From the NCBI GenBank assembly GCA_041395865.1, contig JAWKZQ010000001.1, positions 62,001 through 126,000 on the forward strand: a DNA stretch of 64,000 nt. The letters run 5' to 3'. Within the stretch, counting starts at the first letter, position 1. Each line of letters begins with the position of its first letter. This document shows positions 52,465 through 62,379 of the stretch, piece after piece. The notes under the pieces are model-generated. The model had not been told where the DNA came from, did no database searches, and saw only the letters and a program-made list of their open reading frames with translations. This stretch comes from IMCC2047 sp041395865. Lineage in GTDB: Bacteria; Pseudomonadota; Gammaproteobacteria; Pseudomonadales; IMCC2047. A program made the position numbers and the translations under genes.

Positions 52465-53004
52465 ATGTTTAAAGCCGCCAGCATTCTACTTTCAGCCGCA
52501 CTGACGGCATCGCCAGCCTATGCCGAAGAGGTCTACAAAAGCGTCGATGAGCATGGCGTGCCAACCTTTTCGGACACCCAAACCGAAGGGGCAAAAAAAA
52601 TCACCGTGGAACCTGTCAACGTCCAACCGGCGCCCGAGCTGGCTGCACCACCGACAACCAATTCTGCCCCCAAGACCGAAGCAAGCCACAGCTACACAAA
52701 ACTGCACGTTATCTCTCCCGAAGACCAGGCCAGCCTGCGTGACGAACACAGCATCCTATTTCGGGTAGCGCTTGAACCAAGCCTGCAAAAAGGCCACAAA
52801 ATAGAATTCCTTGATAATGGCAAGCCCCTGCAAGCTGCCGGAGAGAGCGCCAGCATGGAGCTGCTAAATTTTGATCGCGGCACCCATCAGCTGAGCGCCC
52901 GTGTTATTGACAAGCAAGGCAAAACAATCAAAACCAGCAACACGATCACCGTTTATATTTTCCGCACCGCTGCCAAACCCAATCCCCCGAAGAATGGCGG
53001 CTGA
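52465..53004 (+). CDS. Secreted DUF4124-domain protein
   Basis: A 179-residue protein with a signal peptide (about 1-20, ending AYA-E) and a short DUF4124 region (EEVYKSVDEHGVPTFSDTQTEGA), then a flexible segment and a beta-rich C-terminal domain with LHVISPEDQASLRDEHSILFRV. The ATG has a GGAAGGAAA ribosome site. Similar genes sit between glnA and ntrB in other gammaproteobacteria. Its function is unknown; a periplasmic role is inferred only from the signal peptide. Confidence 0.8.
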   Translation: MFKAASILLSAALTASPAYAEEVYKSVDEHGVPTFSDTQTEGAKKITVEPVNVQPAPELAAPPTTNSAPKTEASHSYTKLHVISPEDQASLRDEHSILFRVALEPSLQKGHKIEFLDNGKPLQAAGESASMELLNFDRGTHQLSARVIDKQGKTIKTSNTITVYIFRTAAKPNPPKNGG

Positions 53005-53026
53005 CGGGTAATAAACCCTTCCGAGA

Positions 53027-53043
53027 TGCACCAACTTAGTGCA
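53027..53043. promoter_or_regulatory. NtrC binding site upstream of ntrB
   Basis: TGCACCAACTTAGTGCA, a 17-base dyad, matches NtrC sites with one imperfect base pair in the right half (TAGTGC instead of TGGTGC). It is about 48 bases before ntrB, a place where NtrC represses the glnL promoter in E. coli, so autoregulation is likely. Confidence 0.7.
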
Positions 53044-53090
53044 TACTGATCACTTTAAGCGGTACGCCCCGAAATGGGGCAGACTCCACC

Positions 53091-54184
53091 ATGACCAGCC
53101 ACCCCGATTTAGCCCAGCTCCTGCTCAACCACCAAACGACAGCAGCCCTTCTGCTGGACGAACACCTGCATATCTGCCTGCTTAACAGTGCCGCCGAAGC
53201 GCTGTTTTCTGTCAGCGGAACACGCGCCCTCGGCCAACCTCTTCGCCAGGTTATTCAGGACTTTAAGCCCGCGGAACGCGAACTCGGCGATGCACTGCTC
53301 AGCAACCAGCCTTACACCAAGCGCGAAGCACTGCTAAAGCCCAGTCACGGCAGCAGCGTCACGGTAAACTACACGGTAACCCCTATCGTCGACGAAAGCG
53401 GCAGCCACCTGTTGATGGAATTCTATTCCATGGATCGCTGGCTGCGGATCTCACACGAAGAAAGCCTGCTCTGGCAACAACAGGCCTCCAAAATACTCAG
53501 TCGCGGCCTTGCCCACGAAATCAAAAACCCGTTGGGAGGTATCCGCGGGGCCGCACAACTGCTGGCCATGGAATTGAGCAGGAAACTCAGCGATACGCCG
53601 CTTAACGAATACACCGACATTATTATTGGCGAAGTGGACCGCCTGTCCCAGCTGGTCGACCAGATGATGGGACCCAATCAGCCCCAGACATTCAGCCAGG
53701 TAAATATCCACGAAGTCCTGGAACGAGTACGCCAGTTACTGTTATCGGAATCTCAGGGCGAAATCAAAATCGAGCGGGACTACGACCCGAGCATTCCTGA
53801 AATCGAGGGCAACAAGGAGCAACTCATCCAGGCCCTGCTCAATATCGCCCTGAATGCCCAGCAAGCGCTCACAGACGCCGAAACAGCGGACGCGAAAATC
53901 ACCATCCGGACACGGACTGAACGTCAAATCACCATAGGCAACCAGCGCCACCGCGTTGTGTGCCGGGTCGATATCTGTGATAACGGCCCAGGCATTCCAC
54001 CCGCCCTTCGCGACACCATTTTTTACCCCATGGTCAGCAGCAAAGCCAGCGGTACCGGCCTCGGACTGACCATCGCCCAGCATATCGTCAACCAGCATCA
54101 CGGGCTGATTGAGCAGCACAGCTCACCAGGTAACACCTGCTTTACCATCTACCTTCCGCTACCGTCACAACAGAGGGTCAAGCT

Positions 54185-54188
<4 letters not shown>
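53091..54188 (+). CDS. glnL: Nitrogen regulation sensor histidine kinase NtrB (GlnL)
   Basis: Sensor of nitrogen status that phosphorylates NtrC under nitrogen limitation and dephosphorylates it with PII. It has an N-terminal PAS domain (about 5-115), a dimerisation/phosphoacceptor region with GLAHEIKNPLGG (His142), and an ATPase domain with DNGPGIPPALRD and GTGLGLTIAQ. It is a soluble kinase without membrane segments. It overlaps ntrC by four bases (ATGA). Confidence 0.96.
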
Positions 54189-55594
<1,406 letters not shown>

Positions 55595-55598
55595 CAAA

Positions 55599-55622
55599 CG
55601 GGATATCGCAAGCCGTATCCCG
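55599..55622 (+). terminator. Hairpin after ntrC
   Basis: CGGGATA / TATCCCG (55599-55605, 55616-55622) forms a 7-base stem with a 10-base loop just after the ntrC stop. There is no T-run, so it may be a partial terminator before the cytochrome gene. Confidence 0.35.
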
Positions 55623-55646
55623 CAGGTACCAAACAGAGAGGATCCA

Positions 55647-56162
55647 ATGAAAAAAACTCTGGCAGCACTCAGTAGCCTGCTCTTCGCCACCACCGTTTAT
55701 GCAGGCGGCACCCCCGAATTCGTAAAACTGCCCGAAGGCTATCAAAAACAGATCAATTACATGACCCAGAACAGGATCGGCCAGGAGCAAATTGCGAAAA
55801 TCTATGCTCGCGAAAGCTTCCTGCAAGCCATCGCCGCGGACGAACCCGTTCCCGAGGGCGGAACCGTGGTGATGGAAATCTTTGAACCCAAGCGCGACCC
55901 GAATAAAAACCCCGTCAAAGGCAGCGGGGGCCATTTTTTAATTGACCGTATCAAGGCGATTGCCGTCATGGAAAACCGCAGCGAATGGCCAGCGGAAATG
56001 CCGGAAAGCGAACGGGCCGGCAACTGGGGATTCGCGCTCTACACGCCCGACGGTAAACCGATGGCAAATGAACTCGATTGTGCCGGCTGCCACTGGCAAT
56101 TGCGTCGTGTGAACTACCTGTTCACAACGGTGCCCATGAAGAACTACGTTTACAAACACTAA
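55647..56162 (+). CDS. Secreted cytochrome P460-family protein
   Basis: A 171-residue protein with a signal peptide (about 1-19, VYA-G) and one heme c motif, CAGCH (Cys145, Cys148, His149), near the C-terminus, in the context WGFALYTPDGKP...ELDCAGCHW typical of the cytochrome P460/c'-beta family. Members oxidise hydroxylamine or bind nitric oxide. I cannot tell from sequence whether the heme-lysine crosslink of true P460 is present. It follows ntrC by 52 bases on the same strand, so nitrogen control is possible. Confidence 0.82.
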   Translation: MKKTLAALSSLLFATTVYAGGTPEFVKLPEGYQKQINYMTQNRIGQEQIAKIYARESFLQAIAADEPVPEGGTVVMEIFEPKRDPNKNPVKGSGGHFLIDRIKAIAVMENRSEWPAEMPESERAGNWGFALYTPDGKPMANELDCAGCHWQLRRVNYLFTTVPMKNYVYKH

Positions 56163-56177
56163 AGCGCCAGCCACCCT

Positions 56178-56203
56178 GCCGCTTTGGCCAAGGCCGGAGC
56201 GGC
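56178..56203 (+). terminator. Hairpin after the cytochrome P460 gene
   Basis: GCCGCT / AGCGGC with an inner GGCC / GGCC pairing forms a compact stem-loop followed by CCTTCCC. It lies 16 bases after the cytochrome stop and before trmL, and probably ends the ntrBC-cytochrome transcript. Confidence 0.45.
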
Positions 56204-56281
56204 CCTTCCCATAAAGCGAACCCTCTGCCCCGGATTGCGCTGTAATCACACCCTGATCCGTCCCCAGTAGACACAAACAAT

Positions 56282-56746
56282 ATGATCAACATCATCCTCT
56301 ACGAGCCGGAAATCCCGCCCAATACAGGCAATATTATCCGCCTGGCGGCCAACACCGGGTGCCTGCTCCATATTATCAAGCCGATGGGTTTTGAATTCGA
56401 CGACAAACGCCTTCGCCGCGCGGGACTGGATTACCACGAATGGGCAAAAATCAGGTTTTATGAAAATTTTGAGGCGTGTCTAAACAGCAGCGGCCTCAAC
56501 CGCATCTTTGCCTTAACCACAAAAGCCAGTCGCCATTACAGCGACGTACAATTCTGTGCGGACGATGCCGTGCTGTTCGGCCCGGAGTCTCGCGGGCTAC
56601 CCCAGCAGGTACTTGAGTCAATGCCGGATGAGAGAAAACTGCGCATTCCCATGCTGCCCGAAAGCCGCAGCATGAATCTTTCAAATGCAGTTGCTGTGGT
56701 GGCCTATGAAGCGTGGCGACAACAGGGCTTTGCAGGCGGCAACTGA
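56282..56746 (+). CDS. trmL: tRNA (cytidine/uridine-2'-O-)-methyltransferase TrmL
   Basis: SPOUT-class methyltransferase that modifies the wobble base of tRNA-Leu isoacceptors. It shows the N-terminal YEPEIPPNTGNIIRLAANTG, the knot motif FGPESRGLPQQV and MNLSNAVAVVAYEAWRQ. The length (154) is normal. Its 3' end is convergent with secB. Confidence 0.95.
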   Translation: MINIILYEPEIPPNTGNIIRLAANTGCLLHIIKPMGFEFDDKRLRRAGLDYHEWAKIRFYENFEACLNSSGLNRIFALTTKASRHYSDVQFCADDAVLFGPESRGLPQQVLESMPDERKLRIPMLPESRSMNLSNAVAVVAYEAWRQQGFAGGN

Positions 56747-56759
56747 AGGCGCCGCCTGC
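56732..56759. terminator. Bidirectional hairpin between trmL and secB
   Basis: A perfect 9-base inverted repeat, GCAGGCGGC / GCCGCCTGC, overlaps the trmL stop codon and lies before the convergent secB end. It probably serves as a shared terminator. Confidence 0.55.
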
Positions 56760-56774
56760 CACAAACCAGCTCGA

Positions 56775-57254
56775 TTAATGGGTTGTTTCAGCCTGTTGCT
56801 TTTCCGCTCCTCGGCTTTCAGCTTCCGCATAAAGGGCATCGAAGTTAATCGGCGCCAGGTGCAATGGAGGGAAGCCGCCACGGGTGGACAGGTTATCCAC
56901 GGTTTCACGCGCATAGGGGAACAGCGTGTTGGGGCAAAGCGTACCCAACGCCCGTTTTTTCACACCATCCTCCACATTTTTCATCAGGAAGATGCCGGCT
57001 TGCTTAGTCTCCACCAGGTAAGCCACCTTACCCGCATTTTCCACGGTCACGGTCACGGTTAGCACAACCTCGAAGAGGTTATCCTGAAGCGCTTTGGCAC
57101 CGGTGTTCACGTCCAGCTTAACCTGAGGTTCCCACTTGTTCGTAAAAACCTGCGGTGAGCTGGGTGACTCAAAGGACAGATCCTTCAGATACAGGCGCTG
57201 CAGCGCAAACTGCGGTTGGTTTTCGGCATTCTGCCCTTGCTCTTGTTCAGCCAT
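56775..57254 (-). CDS. secB: Protein-export chaperone SecB
   Basis: Tetrameric cytosolic chaperone that keeps precursors unfolded and delivers them to SecA. It shows FALQRLYLKDLSFESPSSP, the long beta core with KVAYLVETKQAGIF and the C-terminal LCPNTLFPYARETVDNLSTRGGFPPLHLAPINFDALY. The length (159) is normal. It follows grxC by 28 bases. Confidence 0.97.
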   Translation of the reverse strand: MAEQEQGQNAENQPQFALQRLYLKDLSFESPSSPQVFTNKWEPQVKLDVNTGAKALQDNLFEVVLTVTVTVENAGKVAYLVETKQAGIFLMKNVEDGVKKRALGTLCPNTLFPYARETVDNLSTRGGFPPLHLAPINFDALYAEAESRGAEKQQAETTH

Positions 57255-57282
57255 GATCCTTCCTTAAAACGACAAATTAAAG

Positions 57283-57543
57283 TTACGAATTCTGATTGAG
57301 CAGTTCGTCCAGCTCACCGCGGGATTCCAGCTCCCACAGGTCGGAAAATCCGCCAACATGCTTATCTCCCACCCAAATTTGCGGCACTGTGTGTCGCCCG
57401 CTGCGCTCTTCCATCGTCACCCTGAGTGACGGGTCCAAGTCGACACGAATATCCTCGAACTCAACGCCCTTGGCTTCGAAGAGCATGCGGGCACGCGTGC
57501 AGTAAGGGCAAATGCCGGTGCTATACATAACAACCTGTGACAC
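57283..57543 (-). CDS. grxC: Glutaredoxin 3
   Basis: Glutathione-dependent thiol oxidoreductase of 86 residues. The dithiol active site is CPYC (Cys12, Cys15), followed by the glutathione-binding TVPQIWVGDKHVGG motif. It lies between the rhodanese gene (3 bases) and secB in a conserved order. Confidence 0.96.
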   Translation of the reverse strand: MSQVVMYSTGICPYCTRARMLFEAKGVEFEDIRVDLDPSLRVTMEERSGRHTVPQIWVGDKHVGGFSDLWELESRGELDELLNQNS

Positions 57544-57546
57544 GAT

Positions 57547-57972
57547 CTACCCCTTGGCGCCTTTAACAACCGGCATATTGGCATTACCCCACTCGGTCAT
57601 GCCACCGTTCAAACGCTTCACATTGCCAAACCCGGAGTCACGCAGCACTTTGCTCGCAGCCCCCGAGTGCTGGCCTGCTTTGCACACGAGAATAACCGGC
57701 TTTTCCCTATGCTTGTCCAACTCATTAAGGCGGGAAGACAGGTCAGGATAAGGCACGTTAAGGGCGGATGTGATATGCCCTTCCTTGAATTCATTTTCAG
57801 GACGCAGATCAACCACTACACCATTCTCCTGGTTAATCACACGCGTAGCTTCGTGCAGGGAAATTCCGGCACCGCGTTTCAGGTTTTCGGTATAAATCAG
57901 CGTAATAACAAGACCGATCAGCAGACCGACCAGCACCCAGTGATTAATAACAAACTCGAGATATTGATCCAT
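57547..57972 (-). CDS. Membrane-anchored rhodanese-domain protein
   Basis: A 141-residue protein with an N-terminal membrane helix (about 10-26) and a rhodanese domain with the active-site loop CKAGQHSG (Cys near 99). It probably handles sulfane sulfur at the inner membrane, as YibN does. It is upstream of grxC-secB in the same transcript. The substrate is unknown. Confidence 0.9.
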   Translation of the reverse strand: MDQYLEFVINHWVLVGLLIGLVITLIYTENLKRGAGISLHEATRVINQENGVVVDLRPENEFKEGHITSALNVPYPDLSSRLNELDKHREKPVILVCKAGQHSGAASKVLRDSGFGNVKRLNGGMTEWGNANMPVVKGAKG

Positions 57973-58147
57973 AAAGCGATTTCAGTGGTATTAAAATAAA
58001 GCTGGCAGTATACACGGGTCGCCGCTGGGACTGAATATAAGGAGACAAGATATTCAAGATGCCTGGCGATTGACAAAAACTCCGCCAATTCGGTGGCGAC
58101 TCCCATGGCAGCTGCTAAAATAATTGCTCACAAATCGCCACAACTGA

Positions 58148-58176
58148 TAGGCATTCTCAACTTGAGCGGTTAGAAT
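58148..58176 (+). promoter_or_regulatory. Possible promoter of gpmI
   Basis: TAGGCA (58148-58153), a 17-base spacer and TAGAAT (58171-58176) make a moderate sigma-70 promoter about 90 bases before gpmI, in the 294-base gap shared with the divergent rhodanese gene. The gap holds no gene. Confidence 0.3.
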
Positions 58177-58266
58177 TGCCCCAACTTTAAAGCGCTTCCC
58201 CAAACACACGAAAAATCTGTTTGGTTACGCAAAAAACTGGCACACGACACTGAGTTAACGCGACGT

Positions 58267-59817
58267 ATGCAGCAGGTACCAAAACCCATTGTTCTTGTGA
58301 TTCTCGACGGCTGGGGACACAGTGATACCACCGTTTCCAATGCCATCAAGGCCGCCCAGACCCCCGTGTGGGATACGCTCTGGGAAAACAGCCCCCACAC
58401 CCTGCTGAATGCCTCCGAAGAAAGTGCCGGCCTGCCCGCTGGCCAGATGGGCAACTCTGAAGTGGGTCACATGATTATGGGTGCCGGGCGCATTATTGCC
58501 CAGAACAGCACCCGCATCGACAGCGCCATCGCCGACGGCAGCTTTTTTAAAAACCGCATCCTTTGCTCTGCCATCGATAAAGCCAACGCGGCCGGCGGAG
58601 ACATACACATCCAGGGCCTGCTTTCAGACGGCGGCGTTCACAGCCACGAAAACCAGATTCATGCCATGGTGGAAATGGCCGTTGCGCGCAGCGCCAACAG
58701 AGTTTACGTACATGCCTTCCTGGACGGGCGGGACACGCCTCCCCGCAGCGCCGCCAACTCACTGCGCAAAATGGAAGAAAAGCTCAAGGAAACAGGTCGC
58801 GGCAAAATCGCCACGATCATGGGGCGTTACTTTGCCATGGACCGCGATAACCGCTGGGATCGTATCCAGCTAGCCTACGACGCCATGACCACCGGCAAAG
58901 GCAAGTTCCGCGCCGACAGCGCAATGGATGGCCTCGAGCGAGCCTATGCCCGCGGCGAAGACGACGAGTTTGTACAAACCACGGTGATTCATCGCGAGAA
59001 CGAAGCCCCGGCCTGCATCAAAGATAATGATGCCGTGATCTGCATGAACCACCGGGCAGACCGCAGCCGCGAACTGACTCGCGCGTTCGTGGACTCCAGC
59101 TTCGAAAGTTTTTTACGCACTGCACGTCCCAGGTTATCCGAGTTTGTCATGCTCTCTGAGTACGCCGAAGACCTGGATGCCAGCTGCGCCTTCCCAACGA
59201 CACAGCCTGAAAAAGTGCTCGGCCAGTACATTTCCAGCATGGGAAAAAGCCAGCTGCGAATTGCCGAGACCGAAAAGTACGGACACGTCACCTTTTTCTT
59301 TAACGGCGGAAGCGAAGAACCCTTCCCCAATGAGGAACGGGTACTGATTCCTTCACCGGACGTCCCCACCTACGACCTGCAACCGGAAATGAGCGCATTC
59401 CAGCTCACCGACGAGCTGGTCAAAGCCATCGAAAGCAGGCGCTTCGACCTGATTGTGTGTAACTACGCCAACGGCGATATGGTGGGGCATACCGGCAACT
59501 TCGGCGCTGCCATCAAAGCCGTCGAGGCGCTCGACAAATGCCTGGCACGGATCGTTACGGCCATCGGCAACGTCGGCGGCGAATGCATTATTACGGCCGA
59601 TCACGGCAATGTAGAACAAATGAGTGACCGGGACTCCGGACAACCTCACACGGCCCACACCTGCGAACTGGTTCCCTTCGTGCTGATCAGCCAGCGCGAC
59701 ATCATGGTCGAGCCACGCGAAGGCGGCCTGGCTGATATTGCGCCAACCCTGCTGCACATGATGGGACTGGAACAGCCTGAGGAAATGACCGGCGAATCCC
59801 TGGTGCGCTTCCTCTAG
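58267..59817 (+). CDS. gpmI: 2,3-bisphosphoglycerate-independent phosphoglycerate mutase
   Basis: Glycolytic enzyme interconverting 3- and 2-phosphoglycerate with two manganese ions. It shows LVILDGWG, the phosphoserine region GNSEVGH (Ser64), HRADRSRELTRAF, and NYANGDMVGHTGN plus ADHGNVEQM as metal-ligand segments. The length (516) is normal. It is followed at 15 bases by envC. Confidence 0.97.
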   Translation: MQQVPKPIVLVILDGWGHSDTTVSNAIKAAQTPVWDTLWENSPHTLLNASEESAGLPAGQMGNSEVGHMIMGAGRIIAQNSTRIDSAIADGSFFKNRILCSAIDKANAAGGDIHIQGLLSDGGVHSHENQIHAMVEMAVARSANRVYVHAFLDGRDTPPRSAANSLRKMEEKLKETGRGKIATIMGRYFAMDRDNRWDRIQLAYDAMTTGKGKFRADSAMDGLERAYARGEDDEFVQTTVIHRENEAPACIKDNDAVICMNHRADRSRELTRAFVDSSFESFLRTARPRLSEFVMLSEYAEDLDASCAFPTTQPEKVLGQYISSMGKSQLRIAETEKYGHVTFFFNGGSEEPFPNEERVLIPSPDVPTYDLQPEMSAFQLTDELVKAIESRRFDLIVCNYANGDMVGHTGNFGAAIKAVEALDKCLARIVTAIGNVGGECIITADHGNVEQMSDRDSGQPHTAHTCELVPFVLISQRDIMVEPREGGLADIAPTLLHMMGLEQPEEMTGESLVRFL

Positions 59818-59832
59818 GAAGCCCTGCTGGGG

Positions 59833-60996
59833 ATGTCTGTTTCCCGTTCAAGCCTGCTGCGGCACACGCTCCTTTCTGTACTGGCAATTCTGGCGCTACA
59901 GATACCCCAGCTTTATGCCGAAGAAGCCAGCGAAAAACAGCTGAACACCCTTAAAAACCGCATCGGCAAACTGGAAAACTGGCTCAATTCCGCCAAGGGA
60001 GAGCAAACCAGCCTGCAAAAAAACCTGCGCCAATCGGAGCAACAGATTGGCCGCATCACCCAAAAACTCAGCGCCCTGACGAACGAACTTAAAGCCACCC
60101 AGAAAAAGCTGGATGCCCTCAGGAAAGAGCGCAACGAGCTGCAGGCAAAAAACAACCAGCAGGCAAAAAAAATTGCCGAACAGGTACGCGCCGCCTACAG
60201 CATTGGCCGTAATGAATACCTCAAGGTTTTGCTAAACCTCGAACAGCCTGCTGAGCTCTCCCGCACGCTGCATTATTACGACTACTTTAATCGGGCACGA
60301 GCGGCCCAGATCGAGCAATACATGGAAACCGTGCGCCTTCTGGAACAGAACGAAGTCCAGACCAACAGCCAGGTACTGGGCCTGCAACGCGCCAGACAGG
60401 CTCTCGAGGAACAGCAGCTGGCCTTGAACAAAAGCAAAACACAGCGCCAGGCGGCGCTGGTCGACCTGCAAAAAGACATCTCCAAGAAGGGACAACAACT
60501 CAACCGGATGCTGGCCGACCGTGAGCGTCTCGAACAGCTCTTGAACTCCGTCGAGCAGGCCATTGCCGACCTCGACCTGCCTGACGCAACCACCCCGATC
60601 AAAAGTCTCAAGGGGAAATTACCCTGGCCGACGCAGGGCAAGGTGGTTCGCAGTTTTGGCTCGCAGGATTCACAAACCGGCAGCCGCTGGAACGGGGTAC
60701 TGATCCGTGCCAAAGAGGGCAATCAAGTCCGCGCCGTTCATTATGGCCGCGTGGTCTTTGCCGACTGGTTACGCGGCTTTGGCCTGCTCCTTATTATTGA
60801 CCACGGCAATGGCTATATGAGCCTGTATGGTCACAACCAATCCCTCTTTAAGGAAACCGGCGACTGGGTCAGCAGCAACGATGTCATCAGCAGTGTCGGT
60901 AACAGTGGCGGTCAGGATCAAGCAGGCCTGTATTTTGAAATACGCCGTAATGGCAAACCGGAAAACCCCAAGAGCTGGATACTGGCGATGAAATAG
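59833..60996 (+). CDS. envC: Murein hydrolase activator EnvC
   Basis: Periplasmic activator of septal amidases AmiA/AmiB. A signal peptide (about 1-29) is followed by a long coiled-coil region (about 32-255) and a C-terminal LytM domain (about 285-385) with WPTQGKVVRSFG and IIDHGNGYMSLYGHN. The LytM zinc site looks degenerate (the first ligand His replaced), as expected for a regulator. It is one of gpmI-envC-ctpA. Confidence 0.92.
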   Translation: MSVSRSSLLRHTLLSVLAILALQIPQLYAEEASEKQLNTLKNRIGKLENWLNSAKGEQTSLQKNLRQSEQQIGRITQKLSALTNELKATQKKLDALRKERNELQAKNNQQAKKIAEQVRAAYSIGRNEYLKVLLNLEQPAELSRTLHYYDYFNRARAAQIEQYMETVRLLEQNEVQTNSQVLGLQRARQALEEQQLALNKSKTQRQAALVDLQKDISKKGQQLNRMLADRERLEQLLNSVEQAIADLDLPDATTPIKSLKGKLPWPTQGKVVRSFGSQDSQTGSRWNGVLIRAKEGNQVRAVHYGRVVFADWLRGFGLLLIIDHGNGYMSLYGHNQSLFKETGDWVSSNDVISSVGNSGGQDQAGLYFEIRRNGKPENPKSWILAMK

Positions 60997-61063
60997 GCGT
61001 ATGACAAAACCCGCCTCTTCATACTAGAATGCTGAAAAACCATTGGTTCAGGGAAGTTATCAT

Positions 61064-62377
61064 TTGAATATCTCACGCAAGCGTCACGGCTTTAGGCTAC
61101 TCGCCAGTGCGCTACTCGCTCTAACACTCAACCCCGCATTCGCCGAAGAAGTCCAGCCGCAAGCGGAGCAAGGGCCGTTGCCGCTCAAGGAGCTGCGCAC
61201 CTTCACGGAAGTTTACGACCGCATCAAAAAAGCCTATGTGGAGCCCGTGGATGACGCCACGCTGCTGAATAACGCCATCGACGGCATGCTTAATGGCCTG
61301 GATCCCCACTCGGTCTACCTGAGAAAGGACGCCCTGGATGAGCTGCAGGAAAGCACCCGCGGCGAATTTGGCGGACTGGGTATCGAAATCGAAATGCAAA
61401 ACGGTTTTGTGCGCGTCATTACCCCGATCGACGATACACCCGCCCTTAAGGCCGGTGTCGAAGCCGGCGACCTGATCATCAAAATCGACGACCAAACGGT
61501 CAGCGGCCTGAGCCTGCAGGAGGCCGTCGACCTGATGCGCGGCAAGCCCGGCACCAAGGTCACACTCACCGTGGCCCGTGAGCCCCAGCCTCAACCCGTG
61601 GAAATCACCATTGTCCGCGACATTATCAAGGTCGCCAGCGTCAAAAGCCGTTCGCTGGAACCCGGCTACGGCTATATCCGGCTGACCCAGTTCCAGGTTA
61701 AAACCGGCGCAGACACCCTCAAGGCGATCAAAAAGCTCCAGCAGGAAAACCAACCCCTGAAGGGCCTGGTACTGGACCTTCGCAACAACCCCGGCGGCGT
61801 GCTTAATGGCGCCGTCGAAGTCGCCGACGCCTTCTTGACCAAGGGCTTGATCGTTTACACCAGCGGCCGCCGGCCCAACTCTGAATTACGTTTCAATGCC
61901 ACCCCGGAGGACCCCAGCCAAAATGTTCCCCTGGTGGTTCTGATTAACGGCGGCTCGGCCTCCGCGTCGGAAATTGTGGCCGGCGCCCTGCAGGATCATC
62001 ACCGAGCCGTGATCCTCGGCACCGAGAGCTTTGGCAAAGGCTCCGTTCAAACGGTGCTGCCCCTAACCGATGAAAGCGCCCTGAAACTGACCACGGCCCG
62101 CTATTACACCCCAAGCGGGCGCTCCATCCAGGCCGAGGGCATCACGCCTGATCTGTTTGTTGAAACGACCCGGGTCACCACCAACAGCGATCCCGCCCTG
62201 CGCATCAAGGAAGCCGATCTCAAGGGGCACCTCAGCAACGGAAACGAGCAGGCCCGCGAGGAAATCAGTCATGACGAGATCGCCCTGGCGGAACGAGACT
62301 TCCAACTCTACGAGGCCCTCAACCTGCTTAAAGGGCTGCACATTATCAACAAGTCATCTGCCATCACGGCCGACTAG
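61064..62377 (+). CDS. ctpA: Carboxy-terminal processing protease CtpA
   Basis: Periplasmic serine protease with a signal peptide (about 1-27), a PDZ domain (about 100-175) and an S41 catalytic domain with GGSASASEIVAG (Ser300) and ESFGKGSVQ (Lys325), the catalytic dyad. I choose the TTG at 61064 because GGGAAG lies 7 bases upstream; this numbering sits two residues from the P. aeruginosa CtpA catalytic pair. A TTG seven codons earlier is the alternative. It is the third gene of gpmI-envC-ctpA. Confidence 0.93.
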   Translation: MNISRKRHGFRLLASALLALTLNPAFAEEVQPQAEQGPLPLKELRTFTEVYDRIKKAYVEPVDDATLLNNAIDGMLNGLDPHSVYLRKDALDELQESTRGEFGGLGIEIEMQNGFVRVITPIDDTPALKAGVEAGDLIIKIDDQTVSGLSLQEAVDLMRGKPGTKVTLTVAREPQPQPVEITIVRDIIKVASVKSRSLEPGYGYIRLTQFQVKTGADTLKAIKKLQQENQPLKGLVLDLRNNPGGVLNGAVEVADAFLTKGLIVYTSGRRPNSELRFNATPEDPSQNVPLVVLINGGSASASEIVAGALQDHHRAVILGTESFGKGSVQTVLPLTDESALKLTTARYYTPSGRSIQAEGITPDLFVETTRVTTNSDPALRIKEADLKGHLSNGNEQAREEISHDEIALAERDFQLYEALNLLKGLHIINKSSAITAD

Positions 62378-62379
62378 GC

